From the NCBI GenBank assembly GCA_963693285.1, contig OY848920.1, positions 1,056,501-1,120,500 of the forward strand: 64,000 bases of DNA. The letters run 5' to 3'. The stretch's first letter is position 1. Each line of letters opens with the position of its first letter. Below the pieces are notes generated by a model. That model had not been told where the DNA came from, ran no database searches, and saw only the letters and a program-made list of their open reading frames with translations. The translations under genes and the position numbers were made by a program. Shown here piece by piece: positions 42,479-53,621 of the stretch. Source of the stretch: Xestospongia muta (Eukaryota > Porifera > Demospongiae > Haplosclerida > Petrosiidae).

Positions 42479-44164
42479 TCATAAAAGACTTTCCTCTTGT
42501 TGCAAGACACGATCCATATGTGCCACTATGGCTTCATGATAAAGGTACATCTCTCCTCGTATACGTCTTTTATAGTGTCGGGATATATACAAAAACACAA
42601 TAAATCCCACAATACATAACAAGACCTCACAAATCAATATCCAAAAACTACAAGAGAGCCGGTCTGGACCATCAATAGTCCAGAGTGAGAATGGAAGGGC
42701 CAGAAGAGCTCCGATATTCAGATAAAACCCTCGTATAAACCACAGAACTCCAGATAGCATACCACTCATATTATGTGGAGATTGAGAACATATGAACTCA
42801 AGCAAAAAGATGTAACTCAGAACATCTGCTAAACCAGTTAATGTTAATGGAATAGCATAGTATACAAACGAGATGGGTAGAACCCCGTATGATGAGCTGG
42901 TAGTGAAATAACAATGAACAAAATCTTGGGCTAAATAATGACCCACAGTGTCTAGAATTAATATACCTATTAATCCAGTAAGTAGTAAGCAATAAACAAT
43001 TTTCAAGCCTCTCAAAGGGTTAAGAATGAAATATTCAGTTTTAGGAAATAGAGGCAATATAATTAACTCTACCAGAGGGACTAGTATTATAATTTGTTCG
43101 TCAAGTGCTTTCCAAAGAACAACTGATCCGTAGCCATTTAAACTTGTTTTAGCTCCTTTCATTGCATTCAAATAGGGAAATACACCATCCACTACAATGT
43201 AATATGGTATATAGAAACCGAAAGTTGACAAAAGGACGACAACTATTCTCCAAAATGTCTTTACATCTTCAACATCAGTTTCATTGAAAGGTCCGCCATA
43301 TTTTTGCTTTCCCAGGTTAATCCGACTAGGTATCTTGTTCTCCCAGTAGGTCAAGGCACTCCTGTTCTCTGGAGATTTATGCTGGCAAGCATATTTGAGT
43401 ACTTGATAAATCATATTGTATGGGTTTCTTAACAGAATTCCTGTTGACACAAATTTTGCCTTGAAAATAATGTTTAAACACAGAGCAATTGTAATAAGTG
43501 TAAATGTTATAATGCTTGTGACTAATACCAGTTTAGAATTATAAATTGTCTCTTTATTTAAAGCCATGTAATCGTTTAGCAGCCCAATGAACAATCCCCA
43601 CATTAGCCAATGTACAAATGCACGCAATTGAGAACTTGAAGCATCAAACAATTGTCCATAAGCTAGCATATTGGTATAAAAACGTGCTGTTCCCAATACA
43701 AGCAACAACAGAGCCACTGTTGATATTCCATACTTAGCAACATTAACTGGTAATCCACAAGTGCCATATTGAATACAGTAACTGATGACCTGAAGAAACG
43801 TCCCAAACCAACAGAAGCAGAGACTCAAATTAATAGATTTTTGCCGCCCAGTTTTTATATCAGCCAACCAGCCCATTACTGGATAAGCTATAAAGAATAT
43901 TATATTGTGGACAAAAGAGATTTGATATGCAGCTGCTTTGTTTTCTTCTGGTACAGGAGCCCAGCACATTCCTTCTTCAGGTCTTGTAGATAAAGCAAAT
44001 GCAATGTTGAAGCCAATATCAATACATAAATTAACAGCTATGGTATAAAATATCAACAGCCATGTTGGCAAGTTCAGATTTCGGTCTGTCAGTCCTTTAC
44101 GATATCTGACAAAAAGTGCTTGTAGTTTGAAATACAAAGATGCTTGAAAATTTCTGCCTCCCAT
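42479..44164 (-). CDS. POT/PTR (SLC15-like) transporter, singleton lacking the GLDQL Asp
   Basis: 561 residues, ATG at 44164 (MGGRNFQASLY). Motifs: TM1 with CIDIGFNIAF, GWLADIKTGRQKSINL (Thr in place of Ile or Leu, Gln-Lys in place of Glu), GISTVALLLLVLG. The next segment reads MLAYGQLFDASSSQ, where its neighbours have GLDQL or GMDQL: the Leu-Asp pair is missing, an in-frame 6-bp loss. Then NPYNMIYQVLKYACQHK, PSRINLGKQKYGGPFNETDVEDVKTFWR, LEFICSQSPHNMSGMLSG (Ser-Pro for Ala-Pro). The C-tail ends QQEESLL. Intact frame, so either a specialised or a recently relaxed gene. Confidence 0.87.
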   Translation of the reverse strand: MGGRNFQASLYFKLQALFVRYRKGLTDRNLNLPTWLLIFYTIAVNLCIDIGFNIAFALSTRPEEGMCWAPVPEENKAAAYQISFVHNIIFFIAYPVMGWLADIKTGRQKSINLSLCFCWFGTFLQVISYCIQYGTCGLPVNVAKYGISTVALLLLVLGTARFYTNMLAYGQLFDASSSQLRAFVHWLMWGLFIGLLNDYMALNKETIYNSKLVLVTSIITFTLITIALCLNIIFKAKFVSTGILLRNPYNMIYQVLKYACQHKSPENRSALTYWENKIPSRINLGKQKYGGPFNETDVEDVKTFWRIVVVLLSTFGFYIPYYIVVDGVFPYLNAMKGAKTSLNGYGSVVLWKALDEQIIILVPLVELIILPLFPKTEYFILNPLRGLKIVYCLLLTGLIGILILDTVGHYLAQDFVHCYFTTSSSYGVLPISFVYYAIPLTLTGLADVLSYIFLLEFICSQSPHNMSGMLSGVLWFIRGFYLNIGALLALPFSLWTIDGPDRLSCSFWILICEVLLCIVGFIVFLYISRHYKRRIRGEMYLYHEAIVAHMDRVLQQEESLL

Positions 44165-44779
44165 GACACAGACAGTACTAGAAAAGACTTTATAACATCT
44201 GAGAAGTTATGACATATTTGAACTAAAAATACTTATTCAAGTTAGGAAAGTAAAACTAATAGTCGTATAAAAAGTTGGCAGTTGTTATTAACAATCACAA
44301 CAATGTTTTCATTGCTGTACTTTACAATACATAGATATGTTTGTACTAACAGATAACCTATAGACAATACAGAACAATTTATCGATGCATATTACAAGTG
44401 AATAGGTATATGGATTATAATGACATTGTAGTTTACTTTAGGGGGATTTTTGGGAGAATACTAAGTTTAAAGATTACAAGTCATTGAAACAGCATATACA
44501 TAGTGTTATTTGAACTATTATTGTCATAGTTACTATCAACAGTTGGCATGGTTATAGTGGTAATAATGAAAAACAGAGAACAGATAAATGAATATTAATA
44601 GCTGAACCTAACAATATGATCATATGACTTGTCTTTGTATAATGTTTAAATACTACTAACACAAGTATTTGTGTGTGCATACATAATGTTTAGACAAGTA
44701 ATTGTTATTGGAAATATATACTTTTTAATGTAATCTATATGTCTATTGGTTAAAAAGGTAAGTACTTTGTGATCGGTGG
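44165..44779. other. Intergenic spacer
   Basis: AT-rich; no gene, RNA or repeat recognised. Confidence 0.5.
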
Positions 44780-46462
44780 TTACAGTTCCTCAATAACCCA
44801 ACCAGACAAGAAATCGTCATCATTTTTATCCACTTGTAGATTAACTAACATGTGTTCATAATGTTCTTCCACAACTTTATGAAGGTTGTAATTGTCTCCT
44901 CGCTGTCTTTGTTTATACCAGTAAGCTGTGAACATGTATGTCAAGCCACCAATAATAATAATAACAAATTGTGCAAGCAATGACCAAAATGTGCAAGTCA
45001 AGCGACCAGGTCCATCTAAGTTTGGTATTGTGAAAAAGATAGTTGTCATAATGGCCCCAACATTGATGTATGAAGCACGTATAAACCAATATACTCCTGT
45101 TAACATACCATTCATATTAGCTGGTGCCTGACTACATATGAACTCAAAGCTACCTATGAAAGTTAAAATGTCTATAAACCCAATCAAAGAAAATGGTATG
45201 ATGTAATAAAGAAATGACATGTTAACTGTAGCCATGTCTTCAATGTTAGCACAAGTGACTGGTGGCATTTGAAATTGACTAATTGTGTCAATAATGAACA
45301 TAGCGATGAATGCAGCTAGAAGAAGTATGTAAGAAATAGCAATCCATTTGAGTGGGTTAAGAAGGAAGTATTCAATTTTTGGGAAGAGAGGAATGACAAT
45401 CACTTCCAACAATGGTACCAATATTATAATGTTAAAATCAAATGCACTCCACAGGGCATATGAACCATATCCATTAAGTGTAGTTGTAGCACCTTCTAAT
45501 TTGTCAACATACAAAAATACACCATTGATAACTGTGTAGTAAGGTATGTATATACCAAAGGTGGATAGCAATAATGTCACCATTCTCCAAAATGTTTTTG
45601 TGTCTTCAACTTCATCTTCCTTAAATGGCCCACCATATTTCTCTTTACCTAGATCAATACGACTTGGTATCTTGTTCTCCCAGTAAGTCAAGGCACTCCT
45701 GTTCTCTGGAGACTTATGTTTCCAAGCATACTTAAGGACTTGATAGACCATCTTGTAAGGGTTTTTCTTCAGGATTCCATCATTCCTAAACTTACTTTTA
45801 GAGAATATGCTTACAATCATAACAAAAGAAATTAAGAACACTGTCACAATTCCAGTGATCAAAATTATGTTTGAGTCATAAATACTTTTTTCGACAAAGG
45901 CTATGTAGCCAGTAATAAAACCTACAAAAAGTCCCCACACTAACCAGTGTACAAAGGTTCTAATTTGAGCACTAGACCCATTAACTAATTGATCCATTCC
46001 ATAGGCAAGTACATTGGAATAAAAACTTGCAGCTCCAAGCATTAATAGCAGCAAAGCCACACCCGATATTCCATATTTGGCTATATTGACTGGTAGTCCA
46101 CATGTGCTATACTGAATACAGTAACTGATGACTTGAAGGACAGTCCCAAACCAACAGGACCACAGACTTAAGTTAATAGCTCTCTCACGACCAATCTTTG
46201 TATCTGCTAACCAACCAAGAATGGGATATGTAACCGACAAGAAAATATTCTGAAGTGTAGGCACGAGATAGCTAATAGAGACTTGAACGACACCAGGAAA
46301 TGGAGCCCAACAAGAGCTCTCTTCAGGGTCAGTAACAAGAGCAAAGATTATATTGAAGCTAATTTCTATACTGAGACCAACAGCAATGGCAAACACCACC
46401 AACAGTCTAGTAGGAACATTAATACTCCTTGATTTCAATTCTTTACAGTACAGATCAAACAT
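44780..46462 (-). CDS. POT/PTR (SLC15-like) transporter, group M (full-length)
   Basis: 560 residues, ATG at 46462 (MFDLYCKELKSRS). TM1 has SIEISFNIIF; then SCWAPFPG, GWLADTKIGRERAINL, GMDQLVNGSSAQIRTF, KKNPYKMVYQVLKYAWKHK, PSRIDLGKEKYGGPFKEDEVEDTKTFWR, FEFICSQAPANMNGMLTG and a WYKQRQRGDNY tail. It is divergently paired with the P1 gene or pseudogene at 47019 across 556 bp. Two partial copies exist farther right: 52840-53621 (5' half) and 61030-61092 (5' 63 bp). It is the only complete M gene in the window. Confidence 0.88.
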   Translation of the reverse strand: MFDLYCKELKSRSINVPTRLLVVFAIAVGLSIEISFNIIFALVTDPEESSCWAPFPGVVQVSISYLVPTLQNIFLSVTYPILGWLADTKIGRERAINLSLWSCWFGTVLQVISYCIQYSTCGLPVNIAKYGISGVALLLLMLGAASFYSNVLAYGMDQLVNGSSAQIRTFVHWLVWGLFVGFITGYIAFVEKSIYDSNIILITGIVTVFLISFVMIVSIFSKSKFRNDGILKKNPYKMVYQVLKYAWKHKSPENRSALTYWENKIPSRIDLGKEKYGGPFKEDEVEDTKTFWRMVTLLLSTFGIYIPYYTVINGVFLYVDKLEGATTTLNGYGSYALWSAFDFNIIILVPLLEVIVIPLFPKIEYFLLNPLKWIAISYILLLAAFIAMFIIDTISQFQMPPVTCANIEDMATVNMSFLYYIIPFSLIGFIDILTFIGSFEFICSQAPANMNGMLTGVYWFIRASYINVGAIMTTIFFTIPNLDGPGRLTCTFWSLLAQFVIIIIGGLTYMFTAYWYKQRQRGDNYNLHKVVEEHYEHMLVNLQVDKNDDDFLSGWVIEEL

Positions 46463-47018
46463 AACTTAAAGTAGTAGGAATACCTCAATGACTTAAAGTT
46501 GACTATATCAATTGAAATTCAATGGCTTCAGATTACTATTGATAGATAAACTTTAACCTATAACAGCAGGTGTAGACATAGTAAATACTTATGAGTGGTT
46601 TTTCAAAGACTACAACATCATAGAGTAAACTACAAAAGAGTACATTCATATGGGAATAAAAGTGTTATATTAGTGCAACAATTAAATTGAAAACAAACAT
46701 GTCTATATACATTTTATGTATCAATAGACTATTTATGCTAGGTGTTCCAAACATATATTCTATTTCATAATATATATTATGTCATTTACATGATCGACAT
46801 CAACTTTGTCTTGTAAATAATTTGTCTGTATTGAAAACACTTTAATATAATACAATAGACAGCAAGAAACAACACATGCTTCTTTATACCGAAATTATTT
46901 GTTTAAACTACTACAAAATTTGAGTGCATTTGTAGGTTGTCAATGGTAGTAATGAAAGTATATAATTGTAGTATAAACATGTGATAAACCATAGCTGTAG
47001 TACGAGCTAAATGTCAAA
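46463..47018. promoter_or_regulatory. Head-to-head intergenic region of M and P1 genes
   Basis: 556 bp separating the divergent starts. The same region recurs at 49793-50353, 53622-54176 and 61093-61647 with only scattered changes. It includes ATTGAAATTCAATGGCTTCA, ATATATTATGTCATTTACAT and the block GTAGTACGAGCTAAAT just before the P1 ATG. It is probably a bidirectional promoter plus 5' UTRs. Confidence 0.5.
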
Positions 47019-48690
47019 ATGTCTGTCAAACCAATATGGTCATTAGGTAACTATTGTAAGGAAGTAAAAGCAAGAAGACTCAACATTCCAGCCTGTCTGT
47101 TGGTAATTTATGCTATTGGAGTTGGCCTCAGTATTGTCGTTAGTGACAATATTATTTTTGGAATACTGACTAATCCTGAACAGCCATCTTGCTGGGCACC
47201 ATTTCCTGAAGTAGTTGGATCTTCACATGGCTACCTTGTACCAACACTTCAAAATATTTTCTTATCCTTTCTTTACCCTTTTCTTGGTTGGCTAGCAGAC
47301 ACACAAATTGGTCGTGAGAGAGCCATTAAGTTAAGTCTGTGGTCCTGTTGGTTAGGCACTCTTCTTCAAGTCATCAGTTACTGCATTCAATATGGGACAT
47401 GTGGACTACCAGTTAATATAGCTAAATATGGAATATCTGGAGTGGCTTTGTTGTTGTTGATGTTTGGACCAGCAGGATTTTATTCTAATATACTTGCATA
47501 TGGAATGGACCAGTTAGTTGATGGTTCTAGTGCACAGTTTAGAGCTTTTATACATTGGATTGTTTGGGGGCTTTTTGTGGGCTTTTTACTCCTTGATTAT
47601 ATAGCAATTATGAATGAAACAATTTATAAGTCAACTTTAACACAACTAACTGGACTGGGAGCTTTTATTGTGATAACCATCATTGTGTGTATGAGTATAT
47701 TTTTTCATAAAAAGTTTGAAAAGATTTTTATTTTAAAAAGAAACCCTTATAAAATGGTCTATCAAGTTCTTAAGTATGCTTGGAAAAACAAACATGTAGG
47801 AAAAAGAAGTGCTTTTACACACTGGGAGAACAAAATACCAAGTCGTATTGACTTAGGTAAACAGAAATATGGTGGACCTTTTACTGAGGAAGAAGTAGAG
47901 GATACAAAAGCATTTTGGAGAATCGTTGTTGTATTACTGTCCACATTTGGTATATTTATACCATATTATACAGTACTCTTTGATGTTTTATCATACATTA
48001 ACAAGTTAGATGGAGCTATTACTACACTTAATGGATATGGATCATTTGTTCTATGGACAAGTTTCTGTAAAACTATCATAATAATAGTACCTTTACTGGA
48101 ACTTTTGATCATTCCTCTCTTTCCAAAAATAGAGTATTTTTTTCTTTAATCCATTGAAATGGATGGGGTGTTCTTTTGTTCTTCTTTTTATTACACTTAG
48201 CTCGATGATTGTAATGGATGTAATAAAGAAGACAATTTCTTTTCTTTACTATATCATACCACTCTCAATGATTGGAATCTTTGATATGATCTCTTTTATT
48301 AGTAACTTTGAGTTCATATGTAGTCAAGCTCCAGCAAATATGAATGGTATGTTAACAGGAGTATTCTGGTTTATACGTGCCTTATATATAAGTGTTGGCG
48401 GCATAATGAAAACTATTTTTTTCACAATACCTATCTTTAATGGACCTGGTGAATTGTCTAGTACATTTTGGTCATTGATATTCCAGTTAATCGTTGTAAT
48501 TATTGGTAGTGTTGTATTTGTAATAACAGTTTATTGGTATCAGGGAAGACAGAAAGGAGATAACTATCATGCTCAAACAGTTGTTGAGGAATATTATGAG
48601 CGTATGTTAGATAATGCTGATAAAGAAGAGGAGGAACTTATGCAACACCAAGATTACTACAACTCCATGAGTGATACTATAACTCAATGA
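47019..48690 (+). pseudogene. Group P1 POT-family transporter, one frameshift
   Basis: ATG at 47019 (MSVKPIWSLGNY). The frame is clean to KIEYFFL, where a T-run has seven Ts (48137-48143) against six in the intact copy at 50354; the frame ends at 48149 and resumes at 48154 through LEFICSQAP-type sequence to the stop at 48690. One fewer T restores the family reading, so this is either a recent slippage mutation or a base-call error. The rest is near-identical to 50354-51991. Confidence 0.75.
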
Positions 48691-49520
48691 GTTATGACAT
48701 ATGTATTCATGTGTATTGTAGATAGACTAATGCTATCAATGACAGTGTTTATTAACAGTTATTAACTGAGTGTTACTTATGCATTCATGCAAAGTCAGTA
48801 ATGTAAATTCACACTCTGTTGTTTTATCAATTATATTAAACACATAACACTGCAATATCAGGCATATAAATATGGAAGTGCAAAATCCACAGTACACAGT
48901 ATAAATATACATACATTAGTACTGTACTTGATGTATATGGTAATATATTTTGACGTAGTATTGTTTATTGACTAATTGTAATCTCCTTAGTGTTATCAAT
49001 AGCTTGTTATTGTCAGCTTACTCGTATCAGAGAAGACAGAAGGGAGAAAACTATAACAATTAAATAGTTGTTGAGGAATACTATAACACTTGCTAGCAAC
49101 TATTAATAGGGAAGATGATGTAGTTAAGGAGTCTATCAGTGGGGTATGTAATTGAATCTGGAGAGAACATTTTAAAATACTAAATGACAAAGCTAAGATT
49201 TATAATTATATTTAATAATGTTTCTTTGAATTTATCAGAAAACAGTTGATGTTGTCAGAACAAATAAGACAAGAATGACATTGTACACACTACAGACCAA
49301 ATTTTTTTCATTGAATGATACATCTAAATTTGTCACCATAGTGATATCATTATACAAGTTAGCTTATGAATAAATTGGGCAACGTATAGTGAAGAAACGT
49401 ACAAAAGTTCAATTTACAAATTTACAAACAATGAAGAACATAAGTAAAGAATGAAACTGAAAGTAAGTAGATGAAAAGATTGCTATTTTATTAATAATGG
49501 TGTAACTTACCTAAAAGTTA
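48691..49520. other. P1 3' flank and P2 upstream region
   Basis: A module repeated after each P gene (GCATTCATGCAAAGTCAGTA near 48781). Near 49013-49097 there is a C-terminal relic (YQRRQKGENYN, then VVEEYYN) of a lost P gene; the same relic recurs near 56178, 58688, 60948 and 63659. The remainder is the conserved upstream region of P2 genes. Confidence 0.55.
49013..49097 (+). pseudogene. C-terminal relic of a P gene
   Basis: Reads ...YSYQRRQKGENYNN, stop, IVVEEYYNTC, matching WYQGRQKGDNYHAQTVVEEYYERM in position, with stops. It shows that a further gene copy once stood upstream of P2. Confidence 0.6.
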
Positions 49521-49799
49521 ATGTTGCATTTTAGTTCAATAATATGCGTAAAAATGTTCACTTATTGTAGGGAAGTAAAAGCTAGAAGACTCAACATTCC
49601 AGCCTGTCTACTGGTAATTTATGCTATTGGAGTTGGCCTCAGTATTGAAATTAGTTACAATATTATTTTTGGAATGCTGACCAAACCTGAAGAAAAGTCA
49701 TGTTGGGCACCATTTCCTGAAGTAGTTGGATCTTCACATGGCTACCTTGTACCAACACTTCAAAATATTTTCTTATCCTTTCTTTACCCTTTAACATAA
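49521..49799 (+). pseudogene. Group P2 transporter, truncated at the breakpoint
   Basis: First 90 codons of a P2 gene (MLHFSSIICVKMFTYCREV to SFLYP). At about 49792 the sequence switches to the DNA found from 46458 onward (AACATAACTTAAAGTAGTAGG), so the gene is cut in front of GWLAD. This is the junction of a 3,335-bp tandem duplication. Confidence 0.9.
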
Positions 49800-50353
49800 C
49801 TTAAAGTAGTAGGAATACCTCAATGACTTAAAGTTGACTATATCAATTGAAATTCAATGGCTTCAGATTACTATTGATAGATAAACTTTAACCTATAACA
49901 GCAGGTGTAGACATAGTAAATACTTATGAGTGGTTTTTCAAAGACTACAACATCATAGAGTAAACTACAAAAGAGTACATTCATATGGGAATAAAAGTGT
50001 TATATTAGTGCAACAATTAAATTGAAAACAAACATGTCTATATACATTTTATGTATCAATAGACTATTTATGCTAGGTGTTCCAAACATATATTCTATTT
50101 CATAATATATATTATGTCATTTACATGATCGACATCAACTTTGTCTTGTAAATAATTTGTCTGTATTGAAAACACTTTAATATAATACAATAGACAGCAA
50201 GAAACAACACATGCTTCTTTATACCGAAATTATTTGTTTAAACTACTACAAAATTTGAGTGCATTTGTAGGTTGTCAATGGTAGTAATGAAAGTATATAA
50301 TTGTAGTATAAACATGTGATAAACCATAGCTGTAGTACGAGCTAAATGTCAAA
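49793..50353. promoter_or_regulatory. Second copy of M-P1 upstream region
   Basis: Matches 46458-47018 at an offset of 3,335 bp, but the M gene itself is missing to its left; only the P1 side is still served. Confidence 0.5.
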
Positions 50354-51991
50354 ATGTCTGTCAAACCAATATGGTCATTAGGTAACTATTGTAAGGAAGT
50401 AAAAGCAAGAAGACTCAACATTCCAGCCTGTCTGTTGGTAATTTATGCTATTGGAGTTGGCCTCAGTATTGTCGTTAGTGACAATATTATTTTTGGAATA
50501 CTGACTAATCCTGAACAGCCATCTTGCTGGGCACCATTTCCTGAAGTAGTTGGATCTTCACATGGCTACCTTGTACCAACACTTCAAAATATTTTCTTAT
50601 CCTTTCTTTACCCTTTTCTTGGTTGGCTAGCAGACACACAAATTGGTCGTGAGAGAGCCATTAAGTTAAGTCTGTGGTCCTGTTGGTTAGGCACTCTTCT
50701 TCAAGTCATCAGTTACTGCATTCAATATGGGACATGTGGACTACCAGTTAATATAGCTAAATATGGAATATCTGGAGTGGCTTTGTTGTTGTTGATGTTT
50801 GGACCAGCAGGATTTTATTCTAATATACTTGCATATGGAATGGACCAGTTAGTTGATGGTTCTAGTGCACAGTTTAGAGCTTTTATACATTGGATTGTTT
50901 GGGGGCTTTTTGTGGGCTTTTTACTCCTTGATTATATAGCAATTATGAATGAAACAATTTATAAGTCAACTTTAACACAACTAACTGGACTGGGAGCTTT
51001 CATTGTGATAACCATCATTGTGTGTATGAGTATATTTTTTCATAAAAAGTTTGAAAGGCTTGTTGTTTTAAAAAGAAACCCTTATAAAATGGTCTATCAA
51101 GTTCTTAAGTATGCTTGGAAAACAAAACATGTAGGAAAAAGAAGTGCTTTTACACACTGGGAGAACAAAATACCAAGTCGTATTGACTTAGGTAAGCAGA
51201 AATATGGTGGATGTTTTACTGAGGAAGAAGTAGAGGATACAAAAACATTTTGGAGAATCGTTGTTGTACTATTGTCCACATTTGGTATATTTATACCATA
51301 TTATACAGTAATCTTTGATGTTTTATCATACATTAACAAGTTAGATGGAGCTATTACTACACTTGATGGATACGGATCATTCACTCTATGGACAAGTTTC
51401 GGTAAAACTATCATAATAATAGTACCTTTACTGGAACTTTTGATCATTCCTCTCTTTCCAAAAATAGAGTATTTTTTCTTTAATCCATTGAAATGGATGG
51501 GGTGCTCTTTTCTTTTTCTTTTTATTACACTTAGCTCAATGATTGTAATGGATGTAATAAAGAAGACAATTTCTTTTCTTTACTATATCATACCACTCTC
51601 AATGATTGGAATCTTTGATATGATCTCTTTCATCAGTAACTTTGAGTTCATATGTAGTCAAGCTCCAGCAAATATGAATGGTATCCTAACAGGAGTATTC
51701 TGGTTTATACGTGCCTTATATATAAGTGTTGGTGGCATAATGAAAACTATTTTTTTCACGATACCTATCTTTAATGGACCTGGTGAATTGTCTAGTACAT
51801 TTTGGTCATTGATCTTCCAGTTAATTGTTGTAATTATTGGTAGTGTTGTGTTTGTTATAACAGTTTATTGGTATCAAAGAAGACAAAAAGGAGATAACTA
51901 TCATGCTCAAACAGTTGTTGAGGAATATTATGAGCGCATGTTAGATAATGCTGATAAAGAAGAGGAGGAACTTATGCAACACCAAGATTAA
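50354..51991 (+). CDS. POT/PTR (SLC15-like) transporter, group P1
   Basis: 545 residues from the ATG at 50354 (MSVKPIWSLGNY). TM1 contains SIVVSDNIIFG, with no acidic residue where group X has Glu. Then GWLADTQIGRERAIKL, GMDQLVDGSSAQFRAF, KRNPYKMVYQVLKYAWKTK, PSRIDLGKQKYGGCF (Cys for Pro), EDTKTFWRI, FEFICSQAPANMNGILTG, WYQRRQKGDNY. The TM9-TM10 loop (VMDVIKKTISFLYY) is about 18 residues shorter than in group X and lacks its Cys. A TAA at 51989-51991 replaces a Tyr codon and removes the 11-residue YYNSMSDTITQ end found in sister copies; this is probably tolerated. Confidence 0.87.
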   Translation: MSVKPIWSLGNYCKEVKARRLNIPACLLVIYAIGVGLSIVVSDNIIFGILTNPEQPSCWAPFPEVVGSSHGYLVPTLQNIFLSFLYPFLGWLADTQIGRERAIKLSLWSCWLGTLLQVISYCIQYGTCGLPVNIAKYGISGVALLLLMFGPAGFYSNILAYGMDQLVDGSSAQFRAFIHWIVWGLFVGFLLLDYIAIMNETIYKSTLTQLTGLGAFIVITIIVCMSIFFHKKFERLVVLKRNPYKMVYQVLKYAWKTKHVGKRSAFTHWENKIPSRIDLGKQKYGGCFTEEEVEDTKTFWRIVVVLLSTFGIFIPYYTVIFDVLSYINKLDGAITTLDGYGSFTLWTSFGKTIIIIVPLLELLIIPLFPKIEYFFFNPLKWMGCSFLFLFITLSSMIVMDVIKKTISFLYYIIPLSMIGIFDMISFISNFEFICSQAPANMNGILTGVFWFIRALYISVGGIMKTIFFTIPIFNGPGELSSTFWSLIFQLIVVIIGSVVFVITVYWYQRRQKGDNYHAQTVVEEYYERMLDNADKEEEELMQHQD

Positions 51992-52839
51992 TACAACTCC
52001 ATGAGTGATACTATAACTCAATGAGTTATGACATATGTATTCATGTGTATTGTAGATAGACTAATACTATCAATGACAGTGTTTATTAACAGTTATTAAC
52101 TGAGTGTTACTTATGCATTCATGCAAAGTCAGTAATGTAAATTCACACTCTGTTGTTTTATCAATTATATTAAACACATAACACTGCAATATCAGGCATA
52201 TAATGGAAGTTCCAAACTCATATACACAGTATAAATATACATACATTAATACTGTACTTGATGTATATAGTAATATATTTTGACTTAGTATTGTTTATTG
52301 ACTAATCGTAATCTCCTTAGTGTATTGTTATCAATGGGTTGTTGCTGTCTTGGGACCAAGCAATCAGAAACTGAAAGCTGACATGTAAAGTGATCTTTAT
52401 GTTGTCCTTTAAATGTGAAACTATTTTTGTTTAATCACAAAAATAAGGATTGTGGTCTCAATTCTCCAAAAGCCTTTAGTGCCTTTCGAGCACCTGAGTC
52501 AAACCTCTTTTTCATACTAATACAATAAACTACAAAATCAACATGAGACAAGATTTGTTGAAGACAATGGAGATAATCCTTGCATTCGTGCAAAGTTGGT
52601 AATGTAAATTCATACTCTGTTGTTTTATCAATTATATTTAACACATAACACTGCAATATCAGGCATATAATATGGAAGTTCCAAACTCACAGTACACAGT
52701 ATAAATATACATACATTAGTACTGTACTTGATGTATATAGTAATATATTTTGACTTAGTATTGTTTATTGACTAATAGGAATCTCCTTAGTGTATTGTTA
52801 TCAATAGGTTGCTGCTATCAGCTTAATAGCAACTGTTGT
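51992..52839. other. P1 3' flank with displaced gene fragment
   Basis: Two passes of the P 3' module (52120 and 52590) flank an inserted fragment at 52346-52585 (listed separately). It ends at the breakpoint into the truncated M gene. Confidence 0.55.
52346..52585 (-). pseudogene. Foreign coding fragment, possibly AIG1/GIMAP-like GTPase
   Basis: Minus-strand frame with KDYLHCLQQILSHVDFVVYC and then MKKRFDSGARKALKAFGEL. The VDFVVYC-x-M-xx-RFD...KAL pattern resembles the segment after switch II in AIG1-type GTPases, but it is too short to be certain. It is repeated at 60476-60715 (YCITMKERFDSGARKALKAF), where a frameshift follows. Not transporter-derived. No P-loop is nearby. Confidence 0.35.
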
Positions 52840-53621
52840 CAGTAAGTCAAGGCACTCCTGTTCTCTGGAGACTTATGTTTCCAAGCATACTTAAGGACTT
52901 GATAGACCATTTTGTAAGGGTTTTTCTTCAAGATTCCATCATTCCTAAACTTACTTTTAGAGAATATGCTTACAATCATAACAAAAAAAATTAAGAACAC
53001 TGTCACAATTCCAGTGATCAAAATTATGTTTGAGTCATAAATACTTTTTTCGACAAAGGCTATGTAGCCAGTAATAAAACCTACAAAAAGTCCCCACACT
53101 AACCAGTGTACAAAGGTTCTAATTTGAGCACTAGACCCATTAACTAATTGATCCATTCCGTACGCAAGTACATTGGAATAAAAACTTGCAGCTCCAAGCA
53201 TTAATAGCAGCAAAGCCACTCCTGATATTCCATATTTGGCTATATTAACTGGTAATCCACATGTGCCATATTGAATACAGTAACTGATAGCTTGAAGGAG
53301 AGTACCAAACCAACAGGACCACAGACTTAAATTAATAGCTCTCTCACGACCAATCTTTGTATCTGCTAACCAACCAAGAATGGGATATGTAACCGACAAG
53401 AAAATATTCTGAAGTGTAGGCACAAGGTAGCTAATAGAGACTTGAATGACACCAGGAAATGGAGCCCAACAAGAGCTCTCTTCAGGGTCAGTAACAAGAG
53501 CAAAGATTATATTGAAGCTAATTTCTATACTGAGACCAACAGCAATGGCAAACACCACCAACAGTCTAGTAGGAACATTAATACTCCTTGATTTCAATTC
53601 TTTACAGTACAGATCAAACAT
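52840..53621 (-). pseudogene. Group M transporter, 5' half only
   Basis: ATG at 53621 (MFDLYCKELKSRS), open and almost identical to the first 260 codons of 44780-46462, ending abruptly at SPENRSALTY in the TM6-TM7 loop, where unrelated spacer begins (52839). The six C-terminal TMs are missing. The upstream region is intact and shared with the P1 gene at 54177. Confidence 0.9.
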
